A stretch of DNA of 64,000 nucleotides from positions 1 through 64,000 of the forward strand of contig JAPLBE010000004.1 of assembly GCA_026392935.1 (NCBI GenBank), in the 5' to 3' direction. Positions 24,355 to 34,723 of the stretch are shown here, in pieces. This DNA comes from Actinomycetota bacterium (GTDB lineage Bacteria > Actinomycetota > Actinomycetes > Nanopelagicales > Nanopelagicaceae). The position numbers were made by a program, and so were the translations under genes. The notes under the pieces are model-generated. The model saw nothing but the letters and a program-made list of their open reading frames with translations, was not told the DNA's origin and made no database searches. Numbering within the stretch: position 1 is the stretch's first letter; each line of letters opens with the position of its first letter.

Positions 24355-26133
24355 ATGTCTTTAGCGTTATATCGAAAGTATCGCCCGTCTGTATTTGCAG
24401 ATGTTATTGGCCAAGAACATGTCACTGTTCCGCTTTCTAACGCTCTTGAATCTGGCAAAACACATCACGCATATTTGTTTAGTGGCCCACGCGGTTGCGG
24501 AAAAACTTCTAGCGCTCGCATTATGGCGCGCTCACTTAACTGCGAAAAAGGCCCAACACCAACTCCTTGTGGTGTGTGCCAATCATGTAAAGATTTAGTT
24601 GCAAATGGGCCGGGATCAATCGATGTAATTGAACTCGATGCAGCGACTCATGGATTAGTAGATGATGCTCGCGATCTTCGCGATAAAGCATTCTTCGCAC
24701 CAGTACAAAGCAAATACAAGATTTACATCATCGATGAAGCGCATCAGCTTGGGCCGGGTGCTGCAAATGCATTACTTAAAGTTGTTGAAGAGCCACCTCC
24801 CCACGTAATTTTTATCTTTGCTACAACTGAACCAGAGAAGTTAATTTCAACTATTCGTTCACGTACTCATCACTATCCATTCCGTTTAGTACCACCAGGA
24901 ATTCTTACAACCCACCTTGAAGGTATTTGCGAATCCGAAGGTGTGAAAGTTGCTAAAGGAGTTCTACCACTTGTTGTTCGCGCATCTGGGGGCTCAGTTC
25001 GCGATGCTCTTTCAGTTCTAGGTCAGCTTCTTGCCGGTGCAGGTAAAGATGGTGTCAGTTACGAAATCGCAATTCAGCTTCTTGGATTTACAGATGGCGC
25101 ATTACTTGATGATGCAATGGATGCAATTGCTGCGCGTGATGGTGCCACCGTGTTTAAGACCGTTGATCGCGTCATTGAATCTGGACATGATCCACGTCGC
25201 TTCACACAAGATTTGTTGGAACGTCTGCGCGATTTAATGATTGTCGATGCGCTTGAAGCAACTAATGCAAATAGCATTTTGCGTGAGCTTCCAGATGATC
25301 AACTCGAACGCATGCGCATACAAGCACAGAACATCGGGCAAGCATCGCTTTCACGTGCTGCAGATATTGCAGCCGAAGGTCTTACGCAAATGCGCGGAGC
25401 AACTGCGCCTCGATTAATTCTTGAACTCATCTGCGGGCGAATTCTTTTGCCGATGGGAGATGCCAGTGAAGCAGGCTTACTTGCTCGCATTGAGCGCCTT
25501 GAAAGAGTCGAATCAATAGCACCGACTGCTCGAATCGTTGAGCCGTCGAGTAACTCGCTTCGCTCACATACTCTCCTCACTCAAGACTCATCGCAGCCTG
25601 AAGCGAATTCACCTTCTGATCCTGTTGTAAATAAGGAAGATTATGTAAGTGCTGCAACTGCGGAAGCGAAGAAAGAAGCTCCAGTTAAGGTGGCGAAGGA
25701 AGCTGCTGCACCTGCAGCAGTGAAGCCGAAGGTTGATTCAATGGATGTTGCTGGGCTAAGAAGGTTGTGGCCAGAAGTAATTGAGAATGTGAAGAAGCGC
25801 CGTCGCTTAACCTGGTCACTGCTTTCTGCGAGTGCACAGATTCTGGGCGTGGATGATAAAAATATTACGATTGGAATCGTCAATCCCGGTGCACGTGATT
25901 CATTTGTGCGCAGCGAATCAGACGAAATTCTGCGCCAGGCATTTATCGAAGTAGTTGGCTTAGATCGCAAAATTGAAGTAACAGTTGATCCAAGTATTGA
26001 TACAACTTCAACACCAGAAGCTCGAGCTGTGCGAACATCAGAGGCACCATCAGATAAGACGCAATTATCTGGTGCTGCGCTACTTGCCGCCGAACTTGGT
26101 GCAACAGTCATTAGCGAAACGAACCACGAATAA
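24355..26133 (+). CDS. dnaX: DNA polymerase III subunit gamma/tau
   Basis: 592 aa. Clamp-loader ATPase: [18 protein letters not shown], Walker [21 protein letters not shown], the four-Cys zinc module (CEKG...CGVCQSC), Walker B with IIDEAHQLG, and sensor 1 [15 protein letters not shown]. After residue 370 comes a charged Ala/Lys linker and a C-terminal domain ([17 protein letters not shown]) that binds polymerase alpha. It is shorter than E. coli tau. The stop overlaps recR by one base. Confidence 0.95.
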   Translation: MSLALYRKYRPSVFADVIGQEHVTVPLSNALESGKTHHAYLFSGPRGCGKTSSARIMARSLNCEKGPTPTPCGVCQSCKDLVANGPGSIDVIELDAATHGLVDDARDLRDKAFFAPVQSKYKIYIIDEAHQLGPGAANALLKVVEEPPPHVIFIFATTEPEKLISTIRSRTHHYPFRLVPPGILTTHLEGICESEGVKVAKGVLPLVVRASGGSVRDALSVLGQLLAGAGKDGVSYEIAIQLLGFTDGALLDDAMDAIAARDGATVFKTVDRVIESGHDPRRFTQDLLERLRDLMIVDALEATNANSILRELPDDQLERMRIQAQNIGQASLSRAADIAAEGLTQMRGATAPRLILELICGRILLPMGDASEAGLLARIERLERVESIAPTARIVEPSSNSLRSHTLLTQDSSQPEANSPSDPVVNKEDYVSAATAEAKKEAPVKVAKEAAAPAAVKPKVDSMDVAGLRRLWPEVIENVKKRRRLTWSLLSASAQILGVDDKNITIGIVNPGARDSFVRSESDEILRQAFIEVVGLDRKIEVTVDPSIDTTSTPEARAVRTSEAPSDKTQLSGAALLAAELGATVISETNHE

Positions 26134-26738
26134 TGAGTACAGGAATGTATGAAGGCGCGATTCAAGATCTCATTGATGCACTTGGTCGCTTGCCTGGTAT
26201 CGGCCCAAAGAGTGCGCAGCGAATTGCATTTCATATTCTGCAGTCAGATTCAGAGATTGCTGCCAACCTTGTAGAAGCTGTCCGCACAGTAAAAGAACGA
26301 GTGAAGTTCTGTACTCAATGCGGAAATGTTTCTGAAGAAACAGAGTGCAGGATTTGTAGAGACCCACGTCGTGATGGAACAAAGATTTGCGTTGTCGAAG
26401 AGAGCAAAGATGTAATTGCAATCGAGCGCACCCGAGAATTCCGCGGCAAATATCACGTGCTTGGCGGAGCAATAAGTCCTATCGATGGAATCGGTCCGGA
26501 TCAGCTTCGCATTCGCGAATTAATGCAGCGCCTTTCAGATTCGACCATTACTGAAATCATTCTTGCCACCGACCCAAATCTTGAGGGAGAGGCCACCGCT
26601 ACGTATTTGGCTCGCTTGATTAAGCCGATGGGCATCAATGTTTCTCGTCTTGCATCAGGGCTTCCGGTAGGCGGGGATCTTGAATACGCCGATGAAGTTA
26701 CGCTCGGGCGCGCATTCGAAGGTCGCACAAACCTTTAA
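26133..26738 (+). CDS. recR: Recombination protein RecR
   Basis: 201 aa, normal length. The helix-hairpin-helix [20 protein letters not shown], the Cys4 zinc finger ([19 protein letters not shown]) and the Toprim motif [13 protein letters not shown] are all present. It acts with RecF and RecO in single-strand gap repair. dnaX-recR is a standard pair. After the stop, TCTCAAT and ATTGAGA (26739-26777) form an imperfect stem without a T-run. Confidence 0.95.
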   Translation: MSTGMYEGAIQDLIDALGRLPGIGPKSAQRIAFHILQSDSEIAANLVEAVRTVKERVKFCTQCGNVSEETECRICRDPRRDGTKICVVEESKDVIAIERTREFRGKYHVLGGAISPIDGIGPDQLRIRELMQRLSDSTITEIILATDPNLEGEATATYLARLIKPMGINVSRLASGLPVGGDLEYADEVTLGRAFEGRTNL

Positions 26739-26828
26739 TCTCAATATATGGGCGAGAGTCCGTCTCATTAATTGAGATTTCCAGATAATTGGCTAGCGCC
26801 ATCTTTTCATCTGCTTCACACTTAAGCC

Positions 26829-28100
26829 ATGGGTTTGATCGTTCAGAAGTTTGGTGGCTCCTCAGTTGCTGATGCCGAGGGCATGAAACGCGTTGCTGCT
26901 CGCATTGTGGCAACGAAGAAGGCTGGCCACCAGGTCGTCGTTGTTGTTAGCGCGATGGGCGATACCACCGATGAACTCATTGAATTAGCCAATGCCGTCA
27001 CACCGATTCCGCAGGGGCGAGAGCTCGATATGTTGCTTACTGCAGGCGAGCGAATTTCTATGGCCGTTCTTGCGATGGCAATTCATAATCTTGGATTTGA
27101 AGCGCTCTCATTTACCGGATCGCAAGCAGGAGTGATTACAGATTCTGTTCATGGCAAAGCACGCATCATTGACGTAACACCTGGCCGAATTCGCGAAGCA
27201 ATTGATGGTGGCGCTATTGCAATCGTTGCAGGCTTCCAGGGGATTTCACAAGATACAAAAGACATTACAACTCTTGGTCGCGGTGGATCAGATACAACTG
27301 CAGTGGCGCTCGCTGCTGCACTGGATGCAGATGTCTGCGAAATTTACACAGATGTTGACGGAGTGTTTTCTGCAGACCCACGCGTTGTTCCAGCCGCGCG
27401 TAAATTAAAAACAGTTACGTATGAAGAGATGCTTGAACTTGCAGCAGCTGGTGCAAAAGTTCTTCACTTGCGTTGCGTTGAATACGCGCGCCGATTTAAT
27501 TTACCGATTCACGTACGTTCATCTTTTTCACCAAACGAGGGAACTTGGGTGGTTGAAAACCATCCAGAAGGAGGCACCATGGAGCAAGCAATCATCTCTG
27601 GCGTGGCACACGACAAGTCAGAGGCAAAGGTAACAATCGTTGGTGTCCCTGACCGCACGGGTGTTGCAGCGCGCATCTTCCAGGCAATCGCCGATAACGA
27701 CATTAACGTTGACATGATTGTGCAGAACGTTTCTGCAGCAGCTACAGGTCTTACAGATATTTCATTTACTGTTCCAAAAGCAGAAGGCCAGATCGCAACT
27801 TCTGTACTCCAGCGCATTCAAGGAGAAGTTGGATTCGCATCAATAATTTATGACGACACAATCGGGAAATTGTCGTTAGTTGGTGCAGGAATGCGTTCGC
27901 ATCCTGGCGTTACTGCCACTTTCTTCGCAGCAATGGCTGATTCCGGCGTAAATATTGAAATGATTTCTACCTCTGAAATTCGCATCTCTGTAATCGTTCG
28001 CGAGGCAGATCTAGAACGCGCAGCAAAGGCTGCTCACACTGCATTTCAGTTAGATGCAGATCAGCTAGAAGCAGTTGTTTACGGAGGAACAGGTCGATGA
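26829..28100 (+). CDS. lysC: Aspartate kinase
   Basis: 423 aa. First step of the aspartate family (Lys, Thr, Met, Ile, DAP). The kinase domain begins [20 protein letters not shown] and has VAGFQGIS and [16 protein letters not shown]; two C-terminal ACT domains sit at about 265-420 ([17 protein letters not shown]). As in corynebacteria, a strong internal ribosome-binding site predicts a second, beta product from Met251. The stop overlaps asd (ATGA). Confidence 0.95.
   Translation: MGLIVQKFGGSSVADAEGMKRVAARIVATKKAGHQVVVVVSAMGDTTDELIELANAVTPIPQGRELDMLLTAGERISMAVLAMAIHNLGFEALSFTGSQAGVITDSVHGKARIIDVTPGRIREAIDGGAIAIVAGFQGISQDTKDITTLGRGGSDTTAVALAAALDADVCEIYTDVDGVFSADPRVVPAARKLKTVTYEEMLELAAAGAKVLHLRCVEYARRFNLPIHVRSSFSPNEGTWVVENHPEGGTMEQAIISGVAHDKSEAKVTIVGVPDRTGVAARIFQAIADNDINVDMIVQNVSAAATGLTDISFTVPKAEGQIATSVLQRIQGEVGFASIIYDDTIGKLSLVGAGMRSHPGVTATFFAAMADSGVNIEMISTSEIRISVIVREADLERAAKAAHTAFQLDADQLEAVVYGGTGR
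27566..28100 (+). CDS. Internal start encoding aspartate kinase beta subunit
   Basis: AGAAGGAGG (27566-27574) lies 4 nt upstream of an in-frame ATG at 27579, giving a product of 173 aa that consists of the two ACT domains. This is the best Shine-Dalgarno in the neighbourhood and lies inside a gene. By analogy to C. glutamicum lysC-alpha/beta it would make an alpha2-beta2 enzyme with feedback sites at the interface. Confidence 0.7.
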
Positions 28101-29167
28101 CAGTGAAGAAAACCAAGAAACTTCCTTCGCTCGCAGTCGTTGGCGCAACTGGTGCTGTTGGCACGGTGATGCTCGACATCTTAAGCAAACGTAAGAATGT
28201 CTACGGAGAAATTCGTCTTATTGCCTCTGCACGCAGTGCTGGCAAGAAATTGATGTGCCGTGGCGAAGAACTTACCGTCGTTGCTCTTTCACCTGAAGCA
28301 TTCGACGGTATTGATATTGCAATGTTCGATGTGCCCGATGAAATTTCAGCAGAGTGGGCTCCCATCGCTGCAAAGCGTGGAGCAGTAGTTGTTGATAACT
28401 CTGGTGCATTTCGCATGGATAAGAAAGTTCCATTGGTAGTTCCAGAAGTAAATCCAAAAGATATTAAGAAGCGTCCAAAGGGAATCATCTCTAATCCAAA
28501 CTGCACAACTCTTTCCATGATTGTTGCGATGGGCGCGCTTGATAAGAAATTTGGCTTGAAAGAACTTGTTGTCTCTTCTTACCAAGCTGCATCAGGTGCC
28601 GGACAACCAGGTATCGATGCGCTGCACGATCAGATTTCTAAAGTTGCAGGCAAGAACTTAGGATCAGTTGCAAAAGATATTCGTGGAGTAATTACAGATT
28701 TAGGTCCATTCCCAGCACCGCTTGCAATGAACGTTGTTCCTTGGGCGGGTTCATTAAAGGAAGCTGGCTATTCATCTGAAGAACTTAAAGTTCGTAATGA
28801 GTCTCGCAAGATTCTTGGGATGCCAAAACTCAAAGTCTCTGCAACTTGTGTACGAGTTCCAGTAATTACTACTCACTCACTTACTGTTCATGCAGTCTTT
28901 TCAAAGGTTGTTACACGCAAAGCTGCACAGTCTGCGCTCAAGAAAGCAGAAGGAGTTCTGCTCTACGACAATCCAGAGAAAAAGGAATTTCCAACTCCTG
29001 CTGATGTCGTAGGAACTGATCCAACATGGGTTGGGCGCGTTCGCCAGTCATTAGATAATCCAAAGGCAATCGATTTGTTTGTATGTGGAGATAACCTGCG
29101 CAAAGGTGCTGCGTTAAATACTGCACAAATCGCAGAACTCGTTGCTGCTGAATTCACCAAGAAATAA
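28097..29167 (+). CDS. asd: Aspartate-semialdehyde dehydrogenase
   Basis: 356 aa. It reduces aspartyl phosphate to the semialdehyde. It has the NADP-binding start [17 protein letters not shown], the catalytic Cys in [25 protein letters not shown], and the substrate and general-base region with [14 protein letters not shown]. It is coupled to lysC by a 4-nt overlap, the usual lysC-asd operon. Confidence 0.95.
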   Translation: MTVKKTKKLPSLAVVGATGAVGTVMLDILSKRKNVYGEIRLIASARSAGKKLMCRGEELTVVALSPEAFDGIDIAMFDVPDEISAEWAPIAAKRGAVVVDNSGAFRMDKKVPLVVPEVNPKDIKKRPKGIISNPNCTTLSMIVAMGALDKKFGLKELVVSSYQAASGAGQPGIDALHDQISKVAGKNLGSVAKDIRGVITDLGPFPAPLAMNVVPWAGSLKEAGYSSEELKVRNESRKILGMPKLKVSATCVRVPVITTHSLTVHAVFSKVVTRKAAQSALKKAEGVLLYDNPEKKEFPTPADVVGTDPTWVGRVRQSLDNPKAIDLFVCGDNLRKGAALNTAQIAELVAAEFTKK

Positions 29168-29187
29168 AGAATTCAAGTAATCGCATC

Positions 29188-29193
29188 TAGACT
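29188..29193 (+). promoter_or_regulatory. -10 hexamer TAGACT, leaderless start
   Basis: TAGACT is followed by 6 nt and ATG 29200 of the GDP-fucose synthase gene. It separates this unit from lysC-asd although only 32 bp lie between the genes. Confidence 0.6.
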
Positions 29194-29199
29194 GCGACC

Positions 29200-30132
29200 A
29201 TGACAATCGTTGTCGCTGGTGGAACCGGCCTTGCGGGCTCTGCAATCGTACGAGCCTACGAAAAGTCTGGCGCCGACGTAATTGCAGTCAATCGTAAAGT
29301 CGTAGATTTACTCGATCGTGATGCCACAACAAAATTCTTGAAATCAACAAGGCCAACAATGGTGATAGATGCTGCTGCAAAAGTTGGTGGCATTGGTGCA
29401 AATAACGCATTCCCTGTTGAATTCCTCGCCGACAATGTACGCATTCAAAGCAATCTCATGGAAGCAGCCCATGCTGCTGATGTCGAGAAATTCATATTTC
29501 TAGGTTCTAGTTGTATCTATCCACGTGATTGTGCTCAACCAATCAAGGAAGAGTATTTACTTACAGGCCCACTTGAAGAAACAAACTCAGCGTATGCAAT
29601 TGCAAAAATTGCAGGAATTGAACTGATTAAGTCTTTCCGCAAAGAATATGGCCGCAAGTGGATTTCATTGATGCCAACTAACCTTTATGGTCCACACGAT
29701 AATTTTGAATTACAGGGCTCTCATGTATTGCCTGCATTTATTCGTCGATTTGTAGAGGCATCCCAAAACAACATTGCCACTGAGACTTTGTGGGGGACAG
29801 GATCCCCTAAGCGTGAGTTCTTACATGTTGATGACCTGGCTGCTGCTGTGGTTCATCTTGGAGAAAAATATGATTCGCCTCTTCATTTAAATATTGGATC
29901 AGGAGAAGACCTCACAATCAAGGAATTAGCTAAGCTTGTCGCAGAGCTTTCTGGATTCAAGGGCGAAATTGCATGGGATTCATCAAAACCTGATGGGACT
30001 CCACGCAAGGTGCTTGATGTTTCAAAGGCTAAATCGCTAGGTTGGGCACCGAAGATTTCTTTACGCGATGGAATCGCATCAACTATCGCTTGGTATAAAG
30101 ATGCAGCTGCAAAGGGAGTAGCCAGACGATGA
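29200..30132 (+). CDS. fcl: GDP-L-fucose synthase
   Basis: 310 aa, extended SDR. It epimerises and reduces GDP-4-keto-6-deoxymannose to GDP-L-fucose. The NADP motif [24 protein letters not shown] (catalytic Ser), [10 protein letters not shown] (Tyr-xxx-Lys) and [11 protein letters not shown] are all typical. It overlaps gmd by 4 nt. The unit probably supplies fucose for surface polysaccharide or glycoprotein. Confidence 0.93.
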   Translation: MTIVVAGGTGLAGSAIVRAYEKSGADVIAVNRKVVDLLDRDATTKFLKSTRPTMVIDAAAKVGGIGANNAFPVEFLADNVRIQSNLMEAAHAADVEKFIFLGSSCIYPRDCAQPIKEEYLLTGPLEETNSAYAIAKIAGIELIKSFRKEYGRKWISLMPTNLYGPHDNFELQGSHVLPAFIRRFVEASQNNIATETLWGTGSPKREFLHVDDLAAAVVHLGEKYDSPLHLNIGSGEDLTIKELAKLVAELSGFKGEIAWDSSKPDGTPRKVLDVSKAKSLGWAPKISLRDGIASTIAWYKDAAAKGVARR

Positions 30133-31109
30133 GTAGAAAAGTTGCACTGATAACAGGTGTTACCGGTCAAGACGGTTCATACCTTGCAGAATTTCTTCTT
30201 GCTAAAGGCTACGAAGTACATGGACTAATCCGTCGATCTTCAACATTTAATACTTCACGTATCGACCATATTTATCAGGACCCACACGAGAAGAATCCAA
30301 AGTTGTTTCTTCATTATGGCGATCTCATTGATGGCGTTGGCCTTACCAACCTAATTCGCGAAATCAAACCAACAGAGGTGTATAACTTAGGTGCACAATC
30401 ACACGTACAGGTTTCTTTCACTATGCCGCAGTACACAGGCCAAGTAGATGCAGTAGGAGCAGTTGGTCTCCTTGAAGCTATTCGCTCTGCAGATTTAGAT
30501 ATTCGTTTCTATCAAGCATCGACTTCAGAACTCTTTGGGTCTACACCACCACCACAAAATGAGAATTCAGTTTTCCGCCCACAGTCACCGTATGCAGCTG
30601 CAAAGTTGATGGCGTACTGGTGCACCGTTAATTACCGTGATGGTTACGGGCTACATGCAACAAACGGAATTCTTTTCAACCACGAATCTCCACGCCGTGG
30701 TGAAACATTCGTCACTCGTAAAATTACTCGCGCAGTTGCGGCTATTAAAGCTGGCAAGCAAGAGAAGGTATTCCTCGGAAATCTCACCGCAGTACGTGAC
30801 TGGGGTTATGCCAAGGAGTATGTCGAATCTATGTGGCTCATGCTGCAAGAAGATAAGCCTTCAGATTATGTTGTTGCTACAGGTGTTGGCGCAACGGTAA
30901 AAGATTTTGCAGAAGCAGCGTTTTCACGTGCAGGACTTAATTGGCAAGACCATGTTGAGACGGATAAGAAATACATTCGCCCTACAGAAGTTGATGCCCT
31001 CATCGGCGATCCATCTAAGGCAGAGAAAGCACTTAATTGGAAAGCGAAGACACATTGGAAAGAACTTGCAGAACTAATGGTTGATGCTGATATTGAGGCA
31101 CTGAGCTAA
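30129..31109 (+). CDS. gmd: GDP-mannose 4,6-dehydratase
   Basis: 326 aa. It makes GDP-4-keto-6-deoxy-D-mannose from GDP-mannose. Family signature [53 protein letters not shown] and [16 protein letters not shown]. The start overlaps fcl. A secreted protein of unknown function begins 1 nt after the stop in the same transcript. Confidence 0.95.
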   Translation: MSRKVALITGVTGQDGSYLAEFLLAKGYEVHGLIRRSSTFNTSRIDHIYQDPHEKNPKLFLHYGDLIDGVGLTNLIREIKPTEVYNLGAQSHVQVSFTMPQYTGQVDAVGAVGLLEAIRSADLDIRFYQASTSELFGSTPPPQNENSVFRPQSPYAAAKLMAYWCTVNYRDGYGLHATNGILFNHESPRRGETFVTRKITRAVAAIKAGKQEKVFLGNLTAVRDWGYAKEYVESMWLMLQEDKPSDYVVATGVGATVKDFAEAAFSRAGLNWQDHVETDKKYIRPTEVDALIGDPSKAEKALNWKAKTHWKELAELMVDADIEALS

Positions 31110-31110
31110 A

Positions 31111-32817
31111 ATGAAAAAACCACTAAGGATATGTGTAGTTCTTATTGGATTAGTTAGTGCTTTTCTTACCCCACTCTCAGCAGCTGAACTACCGGATGAA
31201 CAGTTTGACCTTTTCGGATCATGGGAGCGCCAGCACCCGGGAGGAGCAAACGACAAGACATTTGGCGTTTGGTTCAATGATTTTGGGTATCAGGCAGTTG
31301 CTCAGACTTCTTATCTAGTTTCAGAAAACAGCAAAGGGCAGCTGTTATGCAAGTCTTTAGAAGAGTGCAAAGGTGAAAAAGACTTCTCCTACATAGCATT
31401 CCTCCCCTTTTGCGAAGATGGTTACACAACAAATTGCATTGCCAACGTATTTGCAACCGATTCGAAAAATAAGAGAATTTCACCCACGAAAAGAACCTAT
31501 TTCCCTGAAATTGAAAGAAATCAATTCAAAGGTAATCCCAAGTTTCAACTCCCTTCAGGTTCCACCGCGAGCGTTTTAGAATTTCCAGGTTTGCAAAATT
31601 CTGCTGGGGAAAACACTTACTCGGTAGGGGTCTATGTAATACAGCGGTTTTCAATAACTAATTGGGATACTGGCGAATTCACGTCAAAGGACCCAAGTAT
31701 TTTGGCGAATATTGCAGCTGTTGAATTAGAGAGCGGGAACTACAAAGCTCGCGTAACAAAGCAGATAATTGACTCTTATGGAAGGTTATCTCTAGATTAC
31801 ATGGCACTTGGTTCGAATATCGAATGTGTAGTGATTGAAAATGGTATTTGTGGAAAACCAGTTGGTTTTGCGGAAAACACATCGTTTGCGTTGCAACTCA
31901 AATTGAATGCCAAAACTCATGGCTGGATGCATGGAAGATTGACGAATGGCAAAATAACAGTGCTGAAGGAGACATCTTCTGGAATCGAAGTTGAAATATC
32001 AGGCTCACCAAGTCGTGTCCCATCTGTAGTAGCTGAAACAACCATTGAAAATATCACCGATTCAATCTGGGGAACAGTCATGGGTGGAACTGTCCCAAAG
32101 AATTATGGATCTAAAGAATTTTCGCCAGTTCTTGGAATTGTTGCTTCAAATCGCGGAACATACATGATGAGTTCTTTCAAAGCGATGCAACCTTTCATGA
32201 CGGATAAAGCTGTGGCAATGCCTTCCTTCTGGTCAGTAAGAAGTGTTGAAAGAGGACAAGTGGTAGTTGCTGCTGGGCAGAAAGCACTTGATTGTCTTTA
32301 CAAAAACGGTGGCGATAAGGGAAAGATATTAGGTTTCGTAAATACAAATTCCACAGCTTATGTATCTGGGCCACCAACATTTAATGAAAAAACGCAATCA
32401 CTTGATTATTCAGTAGCTGCACCTCACTTTGCGAAGGATGGCTCTGTTTTTAAAGGTAATTATTCAATTCAATTAGAAGCAAATACAGCGCGCTGCATGT
32501 TTGGTCTACAAGGAACGAACCTAAAAGCCACACTGAGTATTACTAACGACCGAGGCGAGAGTTCGATAATCACATCAATCGCCCGCGAAGATAGCGGCTG
32601 GTTTAATTTTATTGCTTCAGGATTCTCATTCTCCACACCAACCATTAGTTTGAAATTAGAAGAAGCCCCTAAAGAGTCTTCGAAGGACGATAAAACTTCA
32701 GAAGCCAAGACTGCTTCACAGCCAATGAAGAAGATGGTTTGCGTGAAAGGCAAGACTAAGAAAACCGTTACTGGCAGTAATCCAAAATGCCCGGCTGGAT
32801 TTAAAAAGCTGACGTAA
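31111..32817 (+). CDS. Secreted protein with C-terminal Cys-pair tail, unknown function
   Basis: 568 aa. A Sec signal peptide (ICVVLIGLVSAFLTPLSAAE) is followed by a long beta-rich extracellular region with several Cys, and the C-terminus is MVCVKGKTKKTVTGSNPKCP then AGFKKLT. I associate this short two-Cys, Lys-rich tail with many secreted proteins of this lineage, where it may anchor or sort them; this is recollection, not a search. No enzyme family is recognised. It directly follows gmd, so it may be fucosylated or handle fucose glycans (inference). The 3' end overlaps the converging phosphoesterase by 17 nt. Confidence 0.78.
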   Translation: MKKPLRICVVLIGLVSAFLTPLSAAELPDEQFDLFGSWERQHPGGANDKTFGVWFNDFGYQAVAQTSYLVSENSKGQLLCKSLEECKGEKDFSYIAFLPFCEDGYTTNCIANVFATDSKNKRISPTKRTYFPEIERNQFKGNPKFQLPSGSTASVLEFPGLQNSAGENTYSVGVYVIQRFSITNWDTGEFTSKDPSILANIAAVELESGNYKARVTKQIIDSYGRLSLDYMALGSNIECVVIENGICGKPVGFAENTSFALQLKLNAKTHGWMHGRLTNGKITVLKETSSGIEVEISGSPSRVPSVVAETTIENITDSIWGTVMGGTVPKNYGSKEFSPVLGIVASNRGTYMMSSFKAMQPFMTDKAVAMPSFWSVRSVERGQVVVAAGQKALDCLYKNGGDKGKILGFVNTNSTAYVSGPPTFNEKTQSLDYSVAAPHFAKDGSVFKGNYSIQLEANTARCMFGLQGTNLKATLSITNDRGESSIITSIAREDSGWFNFIASGFSFSTPTISLKLEEAPKESSKDDKTSEAKTASQPMKKMVCVKGKTKKTVTGSNPKCPAGFKKLT

Positions 32818-33616
32818 GAGTTACCAACGAAACTTCTGGTGGGCTTGCAACTCTAATTCTAGAAAACGGCCCTGTTCCCATTCCGGCTGAGACATGAAGA
32901 AGTGGTTCACCACTTAATACTGTAAGTCCGCGTGCACGCCAATTTGGTAGATCGCAATTAGTTGTAAGTGCTTTTGAGCCACCTGGCCACGGTAATCGCA
33001 CTTGTCCGCCATGCGTGTGTCCAGCAAAGATTGCATCGAGATTATCTTTGCGCATGCCGTCAATGATGCGCAGATATGGCGCATGAGTCACACCAATTGC
33101 AATGTGACACTTTCCTGGTTCGCCAGCGACCAGTGAGTAATCATCAAATTCCAAATGGGCATCGTCGGTTCCACGAGCTTCAATTACAGTCTTCTTAATT
33201 GCTATTGTGGCTCGTGATGTATTTATATTTTTCCAGCCACGTGCTTCCAACCCTGCATCAAGTGCTTGCCAAGGCAATTCAGCACCATGCACGCGCTTTC
33301 CGTGATTTGGCAGAAGATACTTAAGGGGATTCTTTGGGACAGGTTCGTAGTAATCATTAGAGCCAAATACAAATAAGCCGGGCAGATCCAGAAGTGCATC
33401 TAGTGCATTAAGTACCACTGGTACCGCGCTCTTATGGGCTAAGAAATCACCGGTGCTAATCACTAAGTCTGGCTTGAGAGAGATAAATGACTTGATATCT
33501 GCAATCTCTTTCTTTCGCGCAGGCGTGAGATGCAGATCTGAAAAATGAAGAACGCGGATGTCATCATGGCCCGCGGGCAAGATGGGCATTTCGGCCTCAC
33601 GAAGTACGTACGTCAT
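32801..33616 (-). CDS. Metallophosphoesterase
   Basis: About 271 aa from ATG 33616; the track start 33655 would overlap the divergent YqeY gene. The calcineurin-like motifs are complete: VLHFSDLHLT, VISTGDFLA, GSNDYYE (N-D in place of the usual GNHD), THAPYL and FAGHTHGGQVRLPW. A membrane-proximal, YkuE- or UDP-diacylglucosamine-hydrolase-like esterase is usual in this genomic place; the substrate is unknown. Confidence 0.87.
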   Translation of the reverse strand: MTYVLREAEMPILPAGHDDIRVLHFSDLHLTPARKKEIADIKSFISLKPDLVISTGDFLAHKSAVPVVLNALDALLDLPGLFVFGSNDYYEPVPKNPLKYLLPNHGKRVHGAELPWQALDAGLEARGWKNINTSRATIAIKKTVIEARGTDDAHLEFDDYSLVAGEPGKCHIAIGVTHAPYLRIIDGMRKDNLDAIFAGHTHGGQVRLPWPGGSKALTTNCDLPNWRARGLTVLSGEPLLHVSAGMGTGPFSRIRVASPPEVSLVTLTSAF

Positions 33617-33636
33617 AGTCGTGAGAAGATTAACCC

Positions 33637-34095
33637 ATGGGACTAAAAGAGACACTTAAGAGCGACCTCACAGAGGCAATTCGCAGCAGCAACAAGGTTG
33701 TGTCAGGCACTATTCGCATGGTTTTAACTGCGATTACCAATGAAGAAGTTTCTGGCAAAGAGGCGCGGGTTCTCACAGAAGACGAAATTATTACTGTGCT
33801 CTCCCGAGAAGGAAAGAAGCGCAGAGAAGCAGCAGATGAATTTGCTAAAGCAGGTCGTACAGATAAAGCTGCAGAGGAAAAAGCCGAAGGTGAAGTTATT
33901 GCGAAGTACCTACCTGCTCAGCTTACAGAAGATGATATTAAGAAGTTAATTGCTGCAGCAGTTGCATCAACAGGTGCTGCTGGGCCTGGGGACATGGGCA
34001 AAGTTATGGGCGCAATTAAGCCGCAGATTGCAGGAAAAGCAGATGGAGCACTCGTTTCATCTCTCGTTAAAGCAGCACTAGCCGGAGGAAATTAA
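33637..34095 (+). CDS. GatB/YqeY domain protein
   Basis: 152 aa. A helical YqeY protein with LKSDLTEAIRSSNKVVSGTI, REGKKRREAADEFAKAGR and DMGKVMGAIKPQIAGKADG. It resembles the tail domain of GatB that contacts tRNA; the free-standing protein's role is not established. It is followed after 1 nt by a DUF4177 gene. The start is only 20 bp from the divergent phosphoesterase start. Confidence 0.9.
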   Translation: MGLKETLKSDLTEAIRSSNKVVSGTIRMVLTAITNEEVSGKEARVLTEDEIITVLSREGKKRREAADEFAKAGRTDKAAEEKAEGEVIAKYLPAQLTEDDIKKLIAAAVASTGAAGPGDMGKVMGAIKPQIAGKADGALVSSLVKAALAGGN

Positions 34096-34096
34096 G

Positions 34097-34249
34097 ATGA
34101 AGTTTGAATACGCAACCGTGCCACTTCTTTCACATGCAACAAAACAAATTCTTGATACCTGGGGTTCAGATGGCTGGGAACTTGTCACAGTGATTCCTGC
34201 ACCAGGTGGAGAACAACTAGTTGCCTACATGAAGCGTGAGATCAAATAA
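34097..34249 (+). CDS. DUF4177-type small protein
   Basis: 50 aa, too short for the ORF track. It begins MKFEYATVPLLSHATKQILD and continues WGSDGWELVTVIPAP, matching the small actinobacterial DUF4177 family found before the RidA gene. The stop is immediately followed by the ATG of the RidA gene and the start comes 1 nt after the YqeY stop. GGAGG about 10 nt upstream is the likely RBS. Function unknown. Confidence 0.85.
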   Translation: MKFEYATVPLLSHATKQILDTWGSDGWELVTVIPAPGGEQLVAYMKREIK

Positions 34250-34711
34250 ATGTCAGTAGATGTTCGCGCAAAGTTGGCTGAAAAAGGTTTAGTACTTCCG
34301 ATTTCATCTAAACCACTCGCAGCCTATGTGCCCGCAGTGCGCACCGGAAATATTGTTTTTACTGCTGGCCAACTTCCAATGGTCGACGGAAAGATTGCTC
34401 GTGAAGGCAAAGTTGGATCAGATATTACCATCGAAGAAGCAAAAGCTCTTGCAGAGATTTGCGCGTTAAATGCTCTATCAGCTGTAGAACTAGTTGCCCC
34501 GGTTGATTCGATTGTAAAAGTTGTTCGAATCGTTTGTTATGTAAATGGAGCTCCTGGATTTACTTCTCAACCAGCGGTTGCAAATGGAGCATCAGAATTG
34601 TTTATGCACATTTGGGGAGATGCTGGGATTGCTGCACGAAGTGCTCTTGGTGTTGCAGAGCTTCCACTTAACTCACCTGTTGAGGTTGAATTAACTGTAG
34701 AAGTTAAATAG
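34250..34711 (+). CDS. RidA/YjgF family protein
   Basis: 153 aa. It matches actinobacterial RidA-like proteins: [40 protein letters not shown], and a C-terminal [20 protein letters not shown]. RidA enzymes deaminate reactive enamine/imine intermediates. This subgroup is longer than canonical RidA and may differ in activity. It is the last gene of the YqeY, DUF4177, RidA unit. Confidence 0.88.
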   Translation: MSVDVRAKLAEKGLVLPISSKPLAAYVPAVRTGNIVFTAGQLPMVDGKIAREGKVGSDITIEEAKALAEICALNALSAVELVAPVDSIVKVVRIVCYVNGAPGFTSQPAVANGASELFMHIWGDAGIAARSALGVAELPLNSPVEVELTVEVK

Positions 34712-34723
34712 TTCGTAAAAAAA

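Noticed and set aside
24055-24458. Minus-strand ORFs of 85 and 116 aa between tRNA-Ser and dnaX
   Set aside because: They overlap the tRNA, the SRP RNA and the dnaX start; composition and context show they are shadows.
26739-26777. Terminator after recR
   Set aside because: The TCTCAAT/ATTGAGA stem has a large internal loop and no T-run; it is kept only as a note under recR.
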